NCBI GenBank assembly: GCA_947629485.1
Contig: CANRDX010000017.1
Location: 1-32,287 of the forward strand
Length of the DNA: 32,287 nt
Origin: an uncultured Clostridia bacterium
GTDB taxonomy: Bacteria; Bacillota; Clostridia; Christensenellales; Borkfalkiaceae
Reading direction: 5' to 3'
Part shown: positions 1 to 7,423 of the stretch, in pieces
Layout: each line of letters opens with the position of its first letter
Numbering within the stretch: position 1 is the first letter of the stretch
Translations under genes and position numbers: made by a program
The notes under the pieces: model-generated
Seen by the model: only the letters and a program-made list of their open reading frames with translations
Told to the model about the DNA's origin: nothing
Databases searched by the model: none

Positions 1-1365
1 ACCTTCATGGCGATGGTCTATATCCTCATGGTGACGGCGGGCATGTTTGAAAAGACGGGCGTCAGCTACGGCGCGGCGTACATCGCGACGGCGGTGGGCG
101 CGGTCGCGGGGACGATGATCATGGCGTTCGTCGCGAAAATGCCCCTCGCGCAGGCCTCGGGCATGGGTATCACCGCCTTCATCGTGCACAATCTCCTCCT
201 CGCGGGGACGGGGCTGACGTACGCCAACTGCATGGTGTTCACCCTCATCGACGGCGTCGTCTTTCTCATTCTCACGGTGACGGGACTGCGCAGAAAGATC
301 TTTGAAGCGATCCCCAAAGCCGTCCGCCACGCCATTCCCGTCGGGATCGGGCTGTTTATCGCCTTTATCGGAATGCAGAACGCGGGCGTTATCTTGGGGA
401 ATCCCTCCACGCTCGTCTCGTTTGCCTCCTTCAACGTGCTCCCCGGCGGGGCGTCCTTTATGGGGGTGAACGACGGCTCCTACATCGGCATTCTCCCCGC
501 CCTCGTCGCCCTGCTCGGCGTCGTGGCGATCGCCGTGATGTCCAAGCGCAACATGAAGGGGGCGATCCTGTGGGGCATTCTCGGCTGTACGGGGCTGTTC
601 TATGCGTGCGCGGGCATCGGGTACGCGTGCGGCTCCTCGGGCTGCGAGGCCCTCTTCAAGGCGTTCTCCATCTCCGATCCCTTCTCCGCGTTCTCCGATT
701 GGGGGACGCAGTCGGTGGGGAAAGTCTTTACGGAAGGCTTCAATTTCCGCCCCTATCTCGAAGCGCACGGCGCGTGGTCGCTCGCCCTGCTCATCTTCAC
801 CGCAGCGCTCTCACTGTGCATGCTCGACATGTTCGATACGATCGGAACGCTGTACGGCGCATGCGCGCGGGGCGGGCTTCTCGACGAAAACGGCACCCCC
901 ATCCGCATGGACCGCATGATGCTCTCCAACGCGCTCGCGGCGACGGTGGGCGCGATCGCGGGGACTTCTACCGTGACGACGTGCGCGGAGTCCTCTTCGG
1001 GCGTCGTGGCGGGGGGAAAGACGGGATTCACCGCGCTGACTTCCGCCGTGCTCTTCCTCATCGCGATGTTCCTCTCCCCCATTGCCCAACTCATTCCGAG
1101 CTGTGCGACGGGCGCCGCGCTCATCTGGGTGGGCGTCCTCATGATGACTTCCGTCACCGATATCGATTGGAAAGACCCCTGCGACGCGCTCGCCGCCTTC
1201 CTCACCTTCGTCATCATGGTGCTCGGATATTCCATCTCGAAGGGCATCGGCATCGGCATTCTCACCTTTATCCTCGTCAAACTCTTTACGGGCAAGGTGA
1301 AAGAGATCAGCGTTTCGACGTGGATCATCGGCGCGCTCTTCCTCACCATGTTCGTTCTGACGTAG
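1..1365 (+). CDS. NCS2 family purine permease, AzgA/PbuG type (5' end outside window)
   Basis: This is an integral membrane importer of the nucleobase-cation-symporter-2 superfamily, AzgA/PbuG branch, which takes up guanine, hypoxanthine or adenine, probably with protons. The frame is open to base 1, and the codons before the first ATG read T-F. Family members begin with a conserved AGLTTF-type segment leading into the first membrane helix, so the real start lies just upstream and only a few dozen residues are missing. About ten to twelve hydrophobic helices are visible. The family signature DTIGTLYG (near residue 278) is followed by GTSTVTTCAESSSGVVAGG (near 320), where the substrate-binding acidic residue is expected. 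A hairpin terminator follows. The exact purine cannot be decided from sequence. No neighbouring purine gene is present except the phosphoribosyltransferase-like gene 4.5 kb away. Confidence 0.9.
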   Translation, partial: TFMAMVYILMVTAGMFEKTGVSYGAAYIATAVGAVAGTMIMAFVAKMPLAQASGMGITAFIVHNLLLAGTGLTYANCMVFTLIDGVVFLILTVTGLRRKIFEAIPKAVRHAIPVGIGLFIAFIGMQNAGVILGNPSTLVSFASFNVLPGGASFMGVNDGSYIGILPALVALLGVVAIAVMSKRNMKGAILWGILGCTGLFYACAGIGYACGSSGCEALFKAFSISDPFSAFSDWGTQSVGKVFTEGFNFRPYLEAHGAWSLALLIFTAALSLCMLDMFDTIGTLYGACARGGLLDENGTPIRMDRMMLSNALAATVGAIAGTSTVTTCAESSSGVVAGGKTGFTALTSAVLFLIAMFLSPIAQLIPSCATGAALIWVGVLMMTSVTDIDWKDPCDALAAFLTFVIMVLGYSISKGIGIGILTFILVKLFTGKVKEISVSTWIIGALFLTMFVLT

Positions 1366-1374
1366 AAAGTAGTG

Positions 1375-1412
1375 AAAAGGAGCCGCCTCGCTTTGAGACG
1401 GCTCCTTTTTTT
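1375..1412 (+). terminator. Rho-independent terminator of the permease gene, possibly bidirectional
   Basis: The stem AGGAGCCG (1378-1385) pairs with CGGCTCCT (1399-1406), with further pairing inside, and is followed by a T run. Four A bases precede the stem, so it may also stop dnaJ transcription arriving from the other side. Confidence 0.85.
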
Positions 1413-1424
1413 AGGTAAATTTTC

Positions 1425-2555
1425 TTATTTTTTATAGGCGTCCTTGCCGTAGAGCGCGTTGAGGGCGTCGGAATATTTCTTGGACTTTTCGTACTGTTTT
1501 AAGTCGAAGGGCTGAACTTCCTCGATCGCCTGCCGCTGTTCCCGCGTGAGACGGGAAGGGATCTCCACAAAGGCGCGCAGATAGAGGTTCCCCGTGCCGT
1601 TGCGCGCTTTGATCCCCTTCCCGCGGACGGTAAAGACGGCGCCCGTCTGCGTGCCCTCGGGGATCGTGTATTCAAATGCGTCGTCCAGCCCGGGAACGAG
1701 CACCGAGCCGCCGAGGACCGCCGTCTTGAAGGGAATGGGCAGATCGACGTAGAGATCGAGGTTCTTCCTCTGAAAGAGCTTGTGCGGTTCGACGTGAAAG
1801 ACGATGATAAGATCGCCCGCCTCGCCGCCGTCCGTGCCCGCCTGCCCGTAGCCGCGCTTGCGGATGTAGGAATTGGTGTCCGCCCCCGCGGGGACTTCGA
1901 TGGTGAGCTTGGTCTCGCGGCGGAGATATCCGCGCCCCTTGCAGTCGGCGCATTTCTCCACGATGACCCTTCCCTTGCCGTTGCATTCGGGACATGCCCC
2001 CACGCGAACCGTTCTTCCGAAGGGCGTCTCCTGCGTGTATCGCAGCTGTCCTCTGCCCTCGCAGCGCGCGCATTTGCGGAAGGACATGCCGTTTTTCGCC
2101 CCCGTTCCGCCGCAGGCGGGGCAGGGTTCGTTGCGCATATAGCTGATGTCGCGGCGGCAGCCCTTCGCGGCGTCCATAAAGGAGAGCGTGAGATCGATCT
2201 GGATCGGCTCGCCCGTGTTGTCACGCCGAACGGACGCGCCGCCGCCGAAGCCCTGAAAGATGGATTCGAAGATGTCGCCAAAGCCGAATCCGCCGAAGCC
2301 CGCGCCCCCCATGCCGCCCATACCGCCCATGCCGGGGTGCTCGCGCTCGTAATCGTATGCGGCGCGCTTCTGCTTATCGGAGAGAACTTCGTTCGCCTCG
2401 TTGATCTCCTTGAATTTTTCCGCGGCAAGCCGATCGCCCGGATGAAGATCGGGGTGATATTGCTTGACGAGTTTTTTGTACGCCGCCTTGATCTCCTCGT
2501 CGGAGGCATCCTTGCTTACGCCGAGGATCTCGTAATAATTCTTCTTTTCTGCCAT
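1425..2555 (-). CDS. dnaJ: Chaperone protein DnaJ
   Basis: DnaJ is the Hsp40 co-chaperone that delivers unfolded clients to DnaK and stimulates its ATPase. All type I domains are present in its 376 residues. The J domain covers about 5-70 with the HPD motif at 34-36. It is followed by a Gly/Phe-rich linker (about 75-115) with GGMGGMGG-type repeats. The zinc-binding cysteine-rich domain holds four CXXCXGXG units ([32 protein letters not shown]), and the two client-binding C-terminal beta domains complete the protein. Length is normal. The ATG has only a weak upstream AAGGT. It is the last gene of a grpE-dnaK-dnaJ set, but lies 673 bp from dnaK across a repeat-filled gap, so it may be expressed separately. 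Confidence 0.97.
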   Translation of the reverse strand: MAEKKNYYEILGVSKDASDEEIKAAYKKLVKQYHPDLHPGDRLAAEKFKEINEANEVLSDKQKRAAYDYEREHPGMGGMGGMGGAGFGGFGFGDIFESIFQGFGGGASVRRDNTGEPIQIDLTLSFMDAAKGCRRDISYMRNEPCPACGGTGAKNGMSFRKCARCEGRGQLRYTQETPFGRTVRVGACPECNGKGRVIVEKCADCKGRGYLRRETKLTIEVPAGADTNSYIRKRGYGQAGTDGGEAGDLIIVFHVEPHKLFQRKNLDLYVDLPIPFKTAVLGGSVLVPGLDDAFEYTIPEGTQTGAVFTVRGKGIKARNGTGNLYLRAFVEIPSRLTREQRQAIEEVQPFDLKQYEKSKKYSDALNALYGKDAYKK

Positions 2556-2580
2556 TTTTTACGAACCTTTTTTCATGCCG

Positions 2581-2608
2581 AAAGAGGATGCGACCTGCCA
2601 TCCTCTTT
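2581..2608. other. Hairpin just upstream of dnaJ
   Basis: AAAGAGGATG (2581-2590) is perfectly complementary to CATCCTCTTT (2599-2608) with an 8-nt loop. It lies 25 bp before the dnaJ start, in the leader on the minus strand. On the minus strand only three T bases follow, so it is a poor terminator there. It could be an mRNA structure before dnaJ. Function unknown. Confidence 0.5.
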
Positions 2609-2733
2609 TGTTGTTTTGTCGTTTCGCCGCTCACGTATCGCCGCGGCTTTTTCCAATTACGGTGCGAGCAGGGTTTCCCTGCGCTGCGCGCCAGACCCTT
2701 CGACTACGCTCAGGGCGACGCATTAAGAATGAC

Positions 2734-2833
2734 ACCCCCTCAGTCTGCTGTGCAGACAGCTACCCCTCAAAGGGGGCGCCAAGTGTTTGTCACTTCGTTC
2801 GACACCCGCCCCCTTATAAAGGGGTAGGGCTTC
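2734..2833. repeat. Modular hairpin repeat array A (dnaK-dnaJ gap)
   Basis: The array contains a CAGTC...GACAGCT hairpin (stem GTCTGC/GCAGAC), a CCCCT/AGGGG hairpin, a GTCACTTCG-type imperfect hairpin and a CCCCTTtataAAGGGG module ending in TAGGGCTTC. The same modules occur in the arrays near 13.6, 14.5, 16.7 and 27.7 kb. Here modules of opposite orientation are joined, so the array is a mosaic. It contains no convincing gene. Confidence 0.75.
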
Positions 2834-2846
2834 TTTTGCCCCTATT

Positions 2847-2957
2847 CCCTCGCAAAGTTTTGTTTTGCGGTGTTCGGACTTCGTTTAAGGGGATTCTCTC
2901 CCCCACTGCGTGGGGTCGGAATGACGCGGTAAACCCGAAGCAAAACAAAATTTGCGA
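2847..2957. repeat. 111-bp direct repeat, copy 1
   Basis: This copy starts CCCTCGCAAAG and ends AAATTTGCGA, and is matched 249 bp downstream by copy 2 with one difference that I can see (CACTGCG here, CACTACG in copy 2). The ends are partly complementary (CGCAAAGTTTTGTTTTG against CAAAACAAAATTTGCG), so each copy could fold into a long stem. Confidence 0.9.
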
Positions 2958-3095
2958 ACCCTTTTCTCAATTTTTGCGTTAGGCGGAATTCGCTTCCGCC
3001 GTGCGCGCCCCAAGTTGGCAAGCCCTGTTGCCTTAATGACTTTGAGAACAGAAAGGTTCAGCGGGCGACGGGGTTGAGAGATGTGAAGGGCTAAC

Positions 3096-3206
3096 CCCTC
3101 GCAAAGTTTTGTTTTGCGGTGTTCGGACTTCGTTTAAGGGGATTCTCTCCCCCACTACGTGGGGTCGGAATGACGCGGTAAACCCGAAGCAAAACAAAAT
3201 TTGCGA
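3096..3206. repeat. 111-bp direct repeat, copy 2
   Basis: Second copy of the repeat at 2847-2957, ending 23 bp beyond the dnaK stop codon. The 138 bp between the copies is not repeated and shows no gene. With array A, these repeats fill the whole dnaK-dnaJ gap. Confidence 0.9.
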
Positions 3207-3228
3207 CTTATTTGCGAGTTACAGCTTT

Positions 3229-5016
3229 TTATTGGTGAAATTCCTCGTCGCCGGGGTTGCTGCCGGGGTTGCCGCCCGCCGCGTTCTGCTGATAGAGCTT
3301 GGCGATGACGGGCTGGATCTTCTTGGAAAGCTCTTCAAACGCCGCGTTGTACTTCTCTTCGTCGTCCGATTCGAGATCCTTTTTCGCCTCGTCCACCGCC
3401 GACTGCAACGTCGCTTTGTCCTCGTCGGAGAGCTTGCCTTCGCTATCCTTGATTGTCTGCTCCACGGAGAAGATAAGTCCGTCGAGCTTGTTCTTCGCGT
3501 CCACCTTCTGCTTTCTCTTCTTATCCTCTTCGGCGTACTGCTCGGCTTCCTTGACCGCCTTGTTGATCTCGTCCTCGGAGAGGTTGGTGGACGACGTGAT
3601 GGTGATATCCGTGGACTTGCCCGTGCCGAGATCCTTCGCCTCGACGTGCACGATGCCGTTCGCGTCTACATCGAAGGTCACTTCGATCTGCGGGATCCCG
3701 CGGGGCGCGGGCGCGATGCCCGTGAGCATGAATCTGCCCATCGTCTTGTTGTCGCGGCAGAATTCGCGCTCGCCCTGCAAGATGTGGATCTCCACGCTCG
3801 TCTGATTGTCTGCCGCCGTAGAGAATACCTGCGACTTCTTGACGGGGATCGTCGTGTTCCTATCGATGAGGCGGGTGAATACGCCGCCGAGCGTCTCGAT
3901 GCCGAGGGAGAGGGGCATGACGTCGAGAAGAAGGACGTCTTTCACCTCACCCGTCAAAACGCCGCCCTGAATGGCTGCGCCGATCGCGACGCACTCATCG
4001 GGATTGATGCCCTTGAAAGGCTCCTTCCCCGTGATCGCCTTCACCTTCGCGACGACGGCGGGAACGCGGGTGGATCCGCCGACGAGGATCACCTTGTCGA
4101 TATCGCTGTAAGAGAGCTTGGCGTCCTGCATGGCAAGGCGCATAGGCTCTGCCGTCTTTTCGATGAGGTCGGCAATGAGCGCTTCAAACTTCTGGCGGGT
4201 GATTTCCAGTTCGAGGTGGGCGGGGCCTGCTTCCGTCATGGAGATGAAGGGCAGGGAGACGGAGGTGGACGTCATGCCCGAAAGCTCGATCTTCGCCTTT
4301 TCCGCAGCCTCTTTAAGGCGCTGCATCGCCATCTTATCTTTGGAAAGATCGACGCCGTGGCTCTTCTTGAATTCCTCTACCATGTAGTCCATGAGGCGCT
4401 TATCGAAGTCGTCGCCGCCGAGCATGTTGTTGCCGTTGGTCGCGAGCACTTCGAACACGCCGTCCGAGATTTCGAGAATGGAGACGTCGAACGTGCCGCC
4501 GCCGAGGTCGTAGATCATGACCTTGCTGTTTTCCTTTTCTTTATCAAGCCCGTAGGAGAGCGCCGCCGCCGTCGGCTCGTTGATGATACGGAGCACGTTG
4601 AGGCCTGCGATCTTGCCCGCGTCCTTCGTCGCCTGACGCTGTGCGTCGGTGAAATATGCGGGGCAGGTGATGACGGCGTCCGCCACCTTTGTGCCGAGAT
4701 AGGCTTCCGCGTCCGCCTTCAACTTGGAGAGGATCATCGCGGAGATCTCCTGCGGCGAGTACGATTTCTCGTCGATCTTCACTTTGTAGTCCGAACCCAT
4801 CCTGCGCTTGATGGAGATCACCGTCTTATCGGGGTTGGCGACTGCCTGCCGCTTTGCGACCTGCCCGACGACGCGGGAACCGTCCTTTTGGAACGCGACG
4901 ACGGAGGGCGTCGTTCTGCTGCCCTCTGCATTGGCGATGACGACGGGTTCTCCCCCCTCCATGACTGCGACGCACGAATTGGTCGTGCCCAAATCAATAC
5001 CGATTACCTTACTCAT
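3229..5016 (-). CDS. dnaK: Chaperone protein DnaK (Hsp70)
   Basis: DnaK is the ATP-dependent Hsp70 chaperone that binds exposed hydrophobic peptides, working with DnaJ and GrpE in the cytoplasm. The protein has 595 residues. The N-terminal ATPase domain (about 1-360) shows [17 protein letters not shown] at the phosphate loop, [12 protein letters not shown] and [10 protein letters not shown]. The peptide-binding beta domain (about 370-480) contains [12 protein letters not shown] helical lid follows and ends in a short Gly/Asn-rich tail with final residues DEEFHQ. It is slightly shorter than the usual 610-640 residues because the lid and tail are compact. The start ATG has GAGGT upstream. It lies 99 bp downstream of grpE on the same strand, and a small GCCCCT/AGGGGC hairpin lies between them. 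Confidence 0.98.
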   Translation of the reverse strand: MSKVIGIDLGTTNSCVAVMEGGEPVVIANAEGSRTTPSVVAFQKDGSRVVGQVAKRQAVANPDKTVISIKRRMGSDYKVKIDEKSYSPQEISAMILSKLKADAEAYLGTKVADAVITCPAYFTDAQRQATKDAGKIAGLNVLRIINEPTAAALSYGLDKEKENSKVMIYDLGGGTFDVSILEISDGVFEVLATNGNNMLGGDDFDKRLMDYMVEEFKKSHGVDLSKDKMAMQRLKEAAEKAKIELSGMTSTSVSLPFISMTEAGPAHLELEITRQKFEALIADLIEKTAEPMRLAMQDAKLSYSDIDKVILVGGSTRVPAVVAKVKAITGKEPFKGINPDECVAIGAAIQGGVLTGEVKDVLLLDVMPLSLGIETLGGVFTRLIDRNTTIPVKKSQVFSTAADNQTSVEIHILQGEREFCRDNKTMGRFMLTGIAPAPRGIPQIEVTFDVDANGIVHVEAKDLGTGKSTDITITSSTNLSEDEINKAVKEAEQYAEEDKKRKQKVDAKNKLDGLIFSVEQTIKDSEGKLSDEDKATLQSAVDEAKKDLESDDEEKYNAAFEELSKKIQPVIAKLYQQNAAGGNPGSNPGDEEFHQ

Positions 5017-5071
5017 ATTTATTTACCTCTTTCTTTATTCTTGAATTTTATGCCGAACGCGCCTCGGCGCC

Positions 5072-5086
5072 CCTTCGAGGGGCAGG
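5072..5086 (-). other. Short GC-rich hairpin between grpE and dnaK
   Basis: GCCCCT and AGGGGC flank a three-base loop in the 99-bp grpE-dnaK spacer. There is no T run on the transcribed strand, so it is more likely a processing or stability structure, or a leftover repeat module, than a terminator. Confidence 0.4.
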
Positions 5087-5115
5087 AGCCGCGCTTTTTG
5101 CCGCCTTTTGGCTTG

Positions 5116-5724
5116 CTACTTTACCACGACGACCTGCGCGAAGCGGAGGATCTTTCCGTTTTGTTCATAGCCTTTGAGATACACTTCGCGCACCGTTCCG
5201 CTCTCCTCGCCTTCCGCGGGATCGACCGCCATGATCGCCTCATGCTTGTTCGCATCGAACGGCTCGCCCACGGGGTCGATCTCCGAGATGTGCTCCTCTT
5301 CGAGAAGTTTGTTGAACGCCTTCACGACGAGTTCTATCCCCTTCTTGGTGCGCTCCTCGGCGCAGCTTGCGATGGCGCGCCCGAGGTTATCCGCGATGGG
5401 AAAGAGCTTGGATACGACGTCTGCCCTCCCCTCCGCATAGCGCCGCGCGCTCTCCGACGCCGTGCGGCGGCGGTAGTTCTCGTATTCCGCGGTCACGGCG
5501 TACCACTTGCGCTTGAAGTCCTCCGCCTGCGCCTCCGCCTCGCGGAGCGCCTTTTGCGCTTCGAGAAGCTCGCTCTTTGCGGGATCGGGCGCCGCGTCTG
5601 CTTCGGGCGCGGCGTTCTCCGCGGCGTTCGCCGCTTCGGGAACAACTTCGGGAGCTGCCGCGTTCTGTTCGGTTTCTCTCTTGCCTTGATTTTTCACCTT
5701 TCGTCCCTTCATGATGATTTGCAT
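5116..5724 (-). CDS. grpE: Nucleotide exchange factor GrpE
   Basis: GrpE is a homodimeric factor that makes DnaK release ADP. The 202-residue protein has a low-complexity Ala/Glu-rich N-terminal stretch (about 15-55), a long coiled-coil helix (about 55-105, with the conserved RKWYAVTAEYENYRRR region) and the C-terminal beta-wing domain, where GEPFDANKHEAI and REVYLKGYEQNGKILRFAQVVV are typical. Two in-frame ATG codons (5724 and 5712) are possible and neither has a clear Shine-Dalgarno site, so the start is uncertain by four residues. It is first in grpE-dnaK-dnaJ. hrcA, often upstream in Firmicutes, is absent here, and no CIRCE inverted repeat (TTAGCACTC...GAGTGCTAA) is seen in the 135 bp before the gene. 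Confidence 0.95.
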   Translation of the reverse strand: MQIIMKGRKVKNQGKRETEQNAAAPEVVPEAANAAENAAPEADAAPDPAKSELLEAQKALREAEAQAEDFKRKWYAVTAEYENYRRRTASESARRYAEGRADVVSKLFPIADNLGRAIASCAEERTKKGIELVVKAFNKLLEEEHISEIDPVGEPFDANKHEAIMAVDPAEGEESGTVREVYLKGYEQNGKILRFAQVVVVK

Positions 5725-5808
5725 TTTACTTATAACGGAAAAGGCGGCGTTCTAAACAGGTTTTTCCGAAAAAAACCCTTTCCTCGCAAAATTTTTCCCG
5801 CTTCTCCC

Positions 5809-5837
5809 TTTACAAGCGGGCAAAATTATACTACAAT
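5809..5837 (+). promoter_or_regulatory. Sigma-A type promoter of the phosphoribosyltransferase-like gene
   Basis: TTTACA (5809-5814), a 17-bp spacer and TACAAT (5832-5837) precede GGAGG (5848-5852) and the ATG at 5860. The inverted repeat CCCGCTT (5797-5803) / AAGCGGG (5814-5820) overlaps the -35 region and could be an operator. Confidence 0.7.
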
Positions 5838-5859
5838 AAGGGAAATCGGAGGTCTGAAC

Positions 5860-6492
5860 ATGGAAAACAACGCATTTGAACTGTTTGCAAAACGCAACAA
5901 CAAGGTGACCATCCGCGTGATGCCGGGGCATTTCGTGACCCAACACTCCCACATCAACTATTGCGTGGATATGACGCGCCTCAAAACGGAGGCGACCCTT
6001 GCCCGCGCCGCCGCCAAACTGTTTGCGGAGAGCTTTTCCACCGTCTCCGTCGATACCATCATCACCCTCGAACATATGAAGATGGTGGGAGCCTTCGTCG
6101 CGGAGGAGTTTTCCAAAAATACGGGGGTGAACATGAACCAGGAGATCGCGGTCATCTCCCCCGAATTCACCGCGGACGAGAAAATGATCCTGCGGGACAA
6201 CCTCATGCCCTATGTGAAAGACAGGCATGTGCTCATTCTTGCCGCCACCGTGACGACGGGCATCACCGCGCTCGGCGCCATCCGCGGGATCCGCTACTAC
6301 GACGGAGACCCCGTCGGCGTGGCGACGGTGTTCGGAGGGAACTTCGAGATCCCCGGCGTGCCCGTGAAGAAGCTCTTCGGGACGGAAGATCTGCCCGCGT
6401 ACACCTCCTACCGCCCGGGCGAATGCCCCCTTTGCAGCAAGGGCGTGAAGATCGACGCGCTCATCAATTCCTACGGATACAGCAAAATTTAA
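5860..6492 (+). CDS. Phosphoribosyltransferase family protein, orotate-PRTase-like
   Basis: The 210-residue protein has the layout of type I phosphoribosyltransferases closest to PyrE: an N-terminal hood, the central PRPP-binding strand-loop near VLILAATVTTG (124-134), and a C-terminal GECPLC motif (187-192) of the kind seen at the end of clostridial orotate PRTases. In active enzymes the residues before TTG are two acidic residues that bind ribose hydroxyls. Here they are Ala128 and Ala129, so PRPP chemistry or substrate may differ. The start is set by GGAGG eight bases upstream. It is monocistronic, with its own promoter and terminator, and divergent from grpE. No other pyrimidine gene is nearby. 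The substrate cannot be assigned; a regulatory or non-catalytic role is possible. Confidence 0.75.
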   Translation: MENNAFELFAKRNNKVTIRVMPGHFVTQHSHINYCVDMTRLKTEATLARAAAKLFAESFSTVSVDTIITLEHMKMVGAFVAEEFSKNTGVNMNQEIAVISPEFTADEKMILRDNLMPYVKDRHVLILAATVTTGITALGAIRGIRYYDGDPVGVATVFGGNFEIPGVPVKKLFGTEDLPAYTSYRPGECPLCSKGVKIDALINSYGYSKI

Positions 6493-6507
6493 CCCTTACC
6501 CATCGAA

Positions 6508-6534
6508 AGGGCCGCCGCGGGGCGGCTCTTTTTG
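6508..6534 (+). terminator. Rho-independent terminator
   Basis: GCCGCC (6511-6516), a GCGG loop and GGCGGC (6521-6526), with two further pairs outside, are followed by a T run. It closes the phosphoribosyltransferase-like gene. Confidence 0.85.
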
Positions 6535-6606
6535 ATTGTCGCCTTTTTTCTTTCGCGCATAGGATAATTTGCGGCGTCTAACGCCCCGTACATACCCGCC
6601 TCAGCT

Positions 6607-6612
6607 TATAAT
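6607..6612 (+). promoter_or_regulatory. Probable -10 element for the small membrane protein gene
   Basis: A perfect TATAAT lies 34 bp before the start codon at 6646, with GAGGTG as ribosome site at 6635-6640. No good -35 sequence is found at 16-18 bp upstream, so the promoter may depend on an activator. Confidence 0.5.
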
Positions 6613-6645
6613 AGACTTGCGGCGGGTATCGATCGAGGTGATAAG

Positions 6646-7188
6646 ATGTCGTTTATTCAAATCGTGGACGCGCTCCGCACCTACCGCGCGGACGCGCTCT
6701 TACTCGCTCTTGCGGTGACGCTTCTCACGTCGCTGCTCAAAAAGACGGTCATGAAGTCCTGCAACAAAAAAGTTTTCGTCTTTCTGCCCTTCCTCATCGG
6801 GATCGTTCTCTTTGCGCTCTACCGCGCACTCGCGACATGGAGTGCCGCTCCGTTGTGCGAAGGGATCGTCGAGACCCTTTACGGCGGGATGGAATGCGGG
6901 ATTGCGGCGATCCTCTACTACGTTTTTTACGAACAGTTTTTCCGCGGAAAAAAGACCGCTTCCCCCATCGAGGACATGCTCGAATGTATCCCCGAAAAGG
7001 AGCGGAAGAACGCGGCAAAACGCCTCTATGAGGAGAGCGAAAAGTTGGGAGACGAAGAACTTTACGGCTATTTTGCGGAGCATCTGAACGAATACGCGTC
7101 GCCCCCGCTCGGCGAGATCGAGCTGGCGGCGACGGCGGAAATTCTCGCGGCGTTTCTCGTTTCGCTCCGCACCGCCGAAAAAAAGTGA
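6646..7188 (+). CDS. Small membrane protein of unknown function
   Basis: I do not recognise this 180-residue protein. Three hydrophobic helices are visible, at about residues 15-33 (ALLLALAVTLLTSLL), 42-62 (KVFVFLPFLIGIVLFALY) and 78-98 (YGGMECGIAAILYYVFYEQF). They are followed by a charged, helical C-terminal half with EDMLECIPEKERKNAAKRL and alternating Glu/Lys, probably cytoplasmic. There is no signal peptide, Cys pair or known catalytic motif. The start is supported by GAGGTG six bases before the ATG. It stands alone, with a candidate -10 upstream and a strong terminator downstream, between the phosphoribosyltransferase-like gene and a surface lipoprotein. Codon use matches its neighbours, so it looks native. 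Neighbours give no clue to function. Confidence 0.75.
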   Translation: MSFIQIVDALRTYRADALLLALAVTLLTSLLKKTVMKSCNKKVFVFLPFLIGIVLFALYRALATWSAAPLCEGIVETLYGGMECGIAAILYYVFYEQFFRGKKTASPIEDMLECIPEKERKNAAKRLYEESEKLGDEELYGYFAEHLNEYASPPLGEIELAATAEILAAFLVSLRTAEKK

Positions 7189-7201
7189 CAAAGCCGTCTT
7201 T

Positions 7202-7233
7202 CCCGCCCCGCCGATCGGCGGGGCGGGTTTTTT
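7202..7233 (+). terminator. Rho-independent terminator, perfect 26-bp palindrome
   Basis: CCCGCCCCGCCGA and its exact reverse complement (7202-7227) are followed by six T bases. It ends the small membrane protein transcript. Confidence 0.9.
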
Positions 7234-7281
7234 ATCATGTAAATATCAATCAAATTTTGCCAATATTTTTTCAAAAACGGC

Positions 7282-7310
7282 TTGCAAATTAAACAGGAGT
7301 ATGGTAGAAT
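7282..7310 (+). promoter_or_regulatory. Sigma-A type promoter of the BspA-like lipoprotein
   Basis: TTGCAA (7282-7287), a 17-bp spacer and TAGAAT (7305-7310). Transcription would start near 7317, giving a leader of about 105 nt before the ATG at 7424. Confidence 0.75.
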
Positions 7311-7338
7311 GATATTCGCACAACGGCATAAGAAAATC

Positions 7339-7365
7339 GATACAGCGGCTTCGGTGTATCTTTTT
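7339..7365 (+). promoter_or_regulatory. Leader hairpin followed by T run, possible attenuator
   Basis: GATACA (7339-7344) pairs with TGTATC (7355-7360), with partial inner pairing and a five-T run right after. It lies within the lipoprotein leader, between promoter and ribosome site, where a terminator would reduce expression. The stem is weak, so this may be chance. Confidence 0.35.
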
Positions 7366-7423
7366 GCGTATTTTATGCGGTTGCGCGCACGATCGCAACA
7401 TCTGTAATTTCTGGGAGGTAATT

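Noticed and set aside
3109-5859. Open frame running opposite dnaK and grpE into the phosphoribosyltransferase-like gene
   Set aside because: Only the last 210 codons (from 5860) are real. The rest is antisense to dnaK and grpE and crosses a promoter and a repeat.
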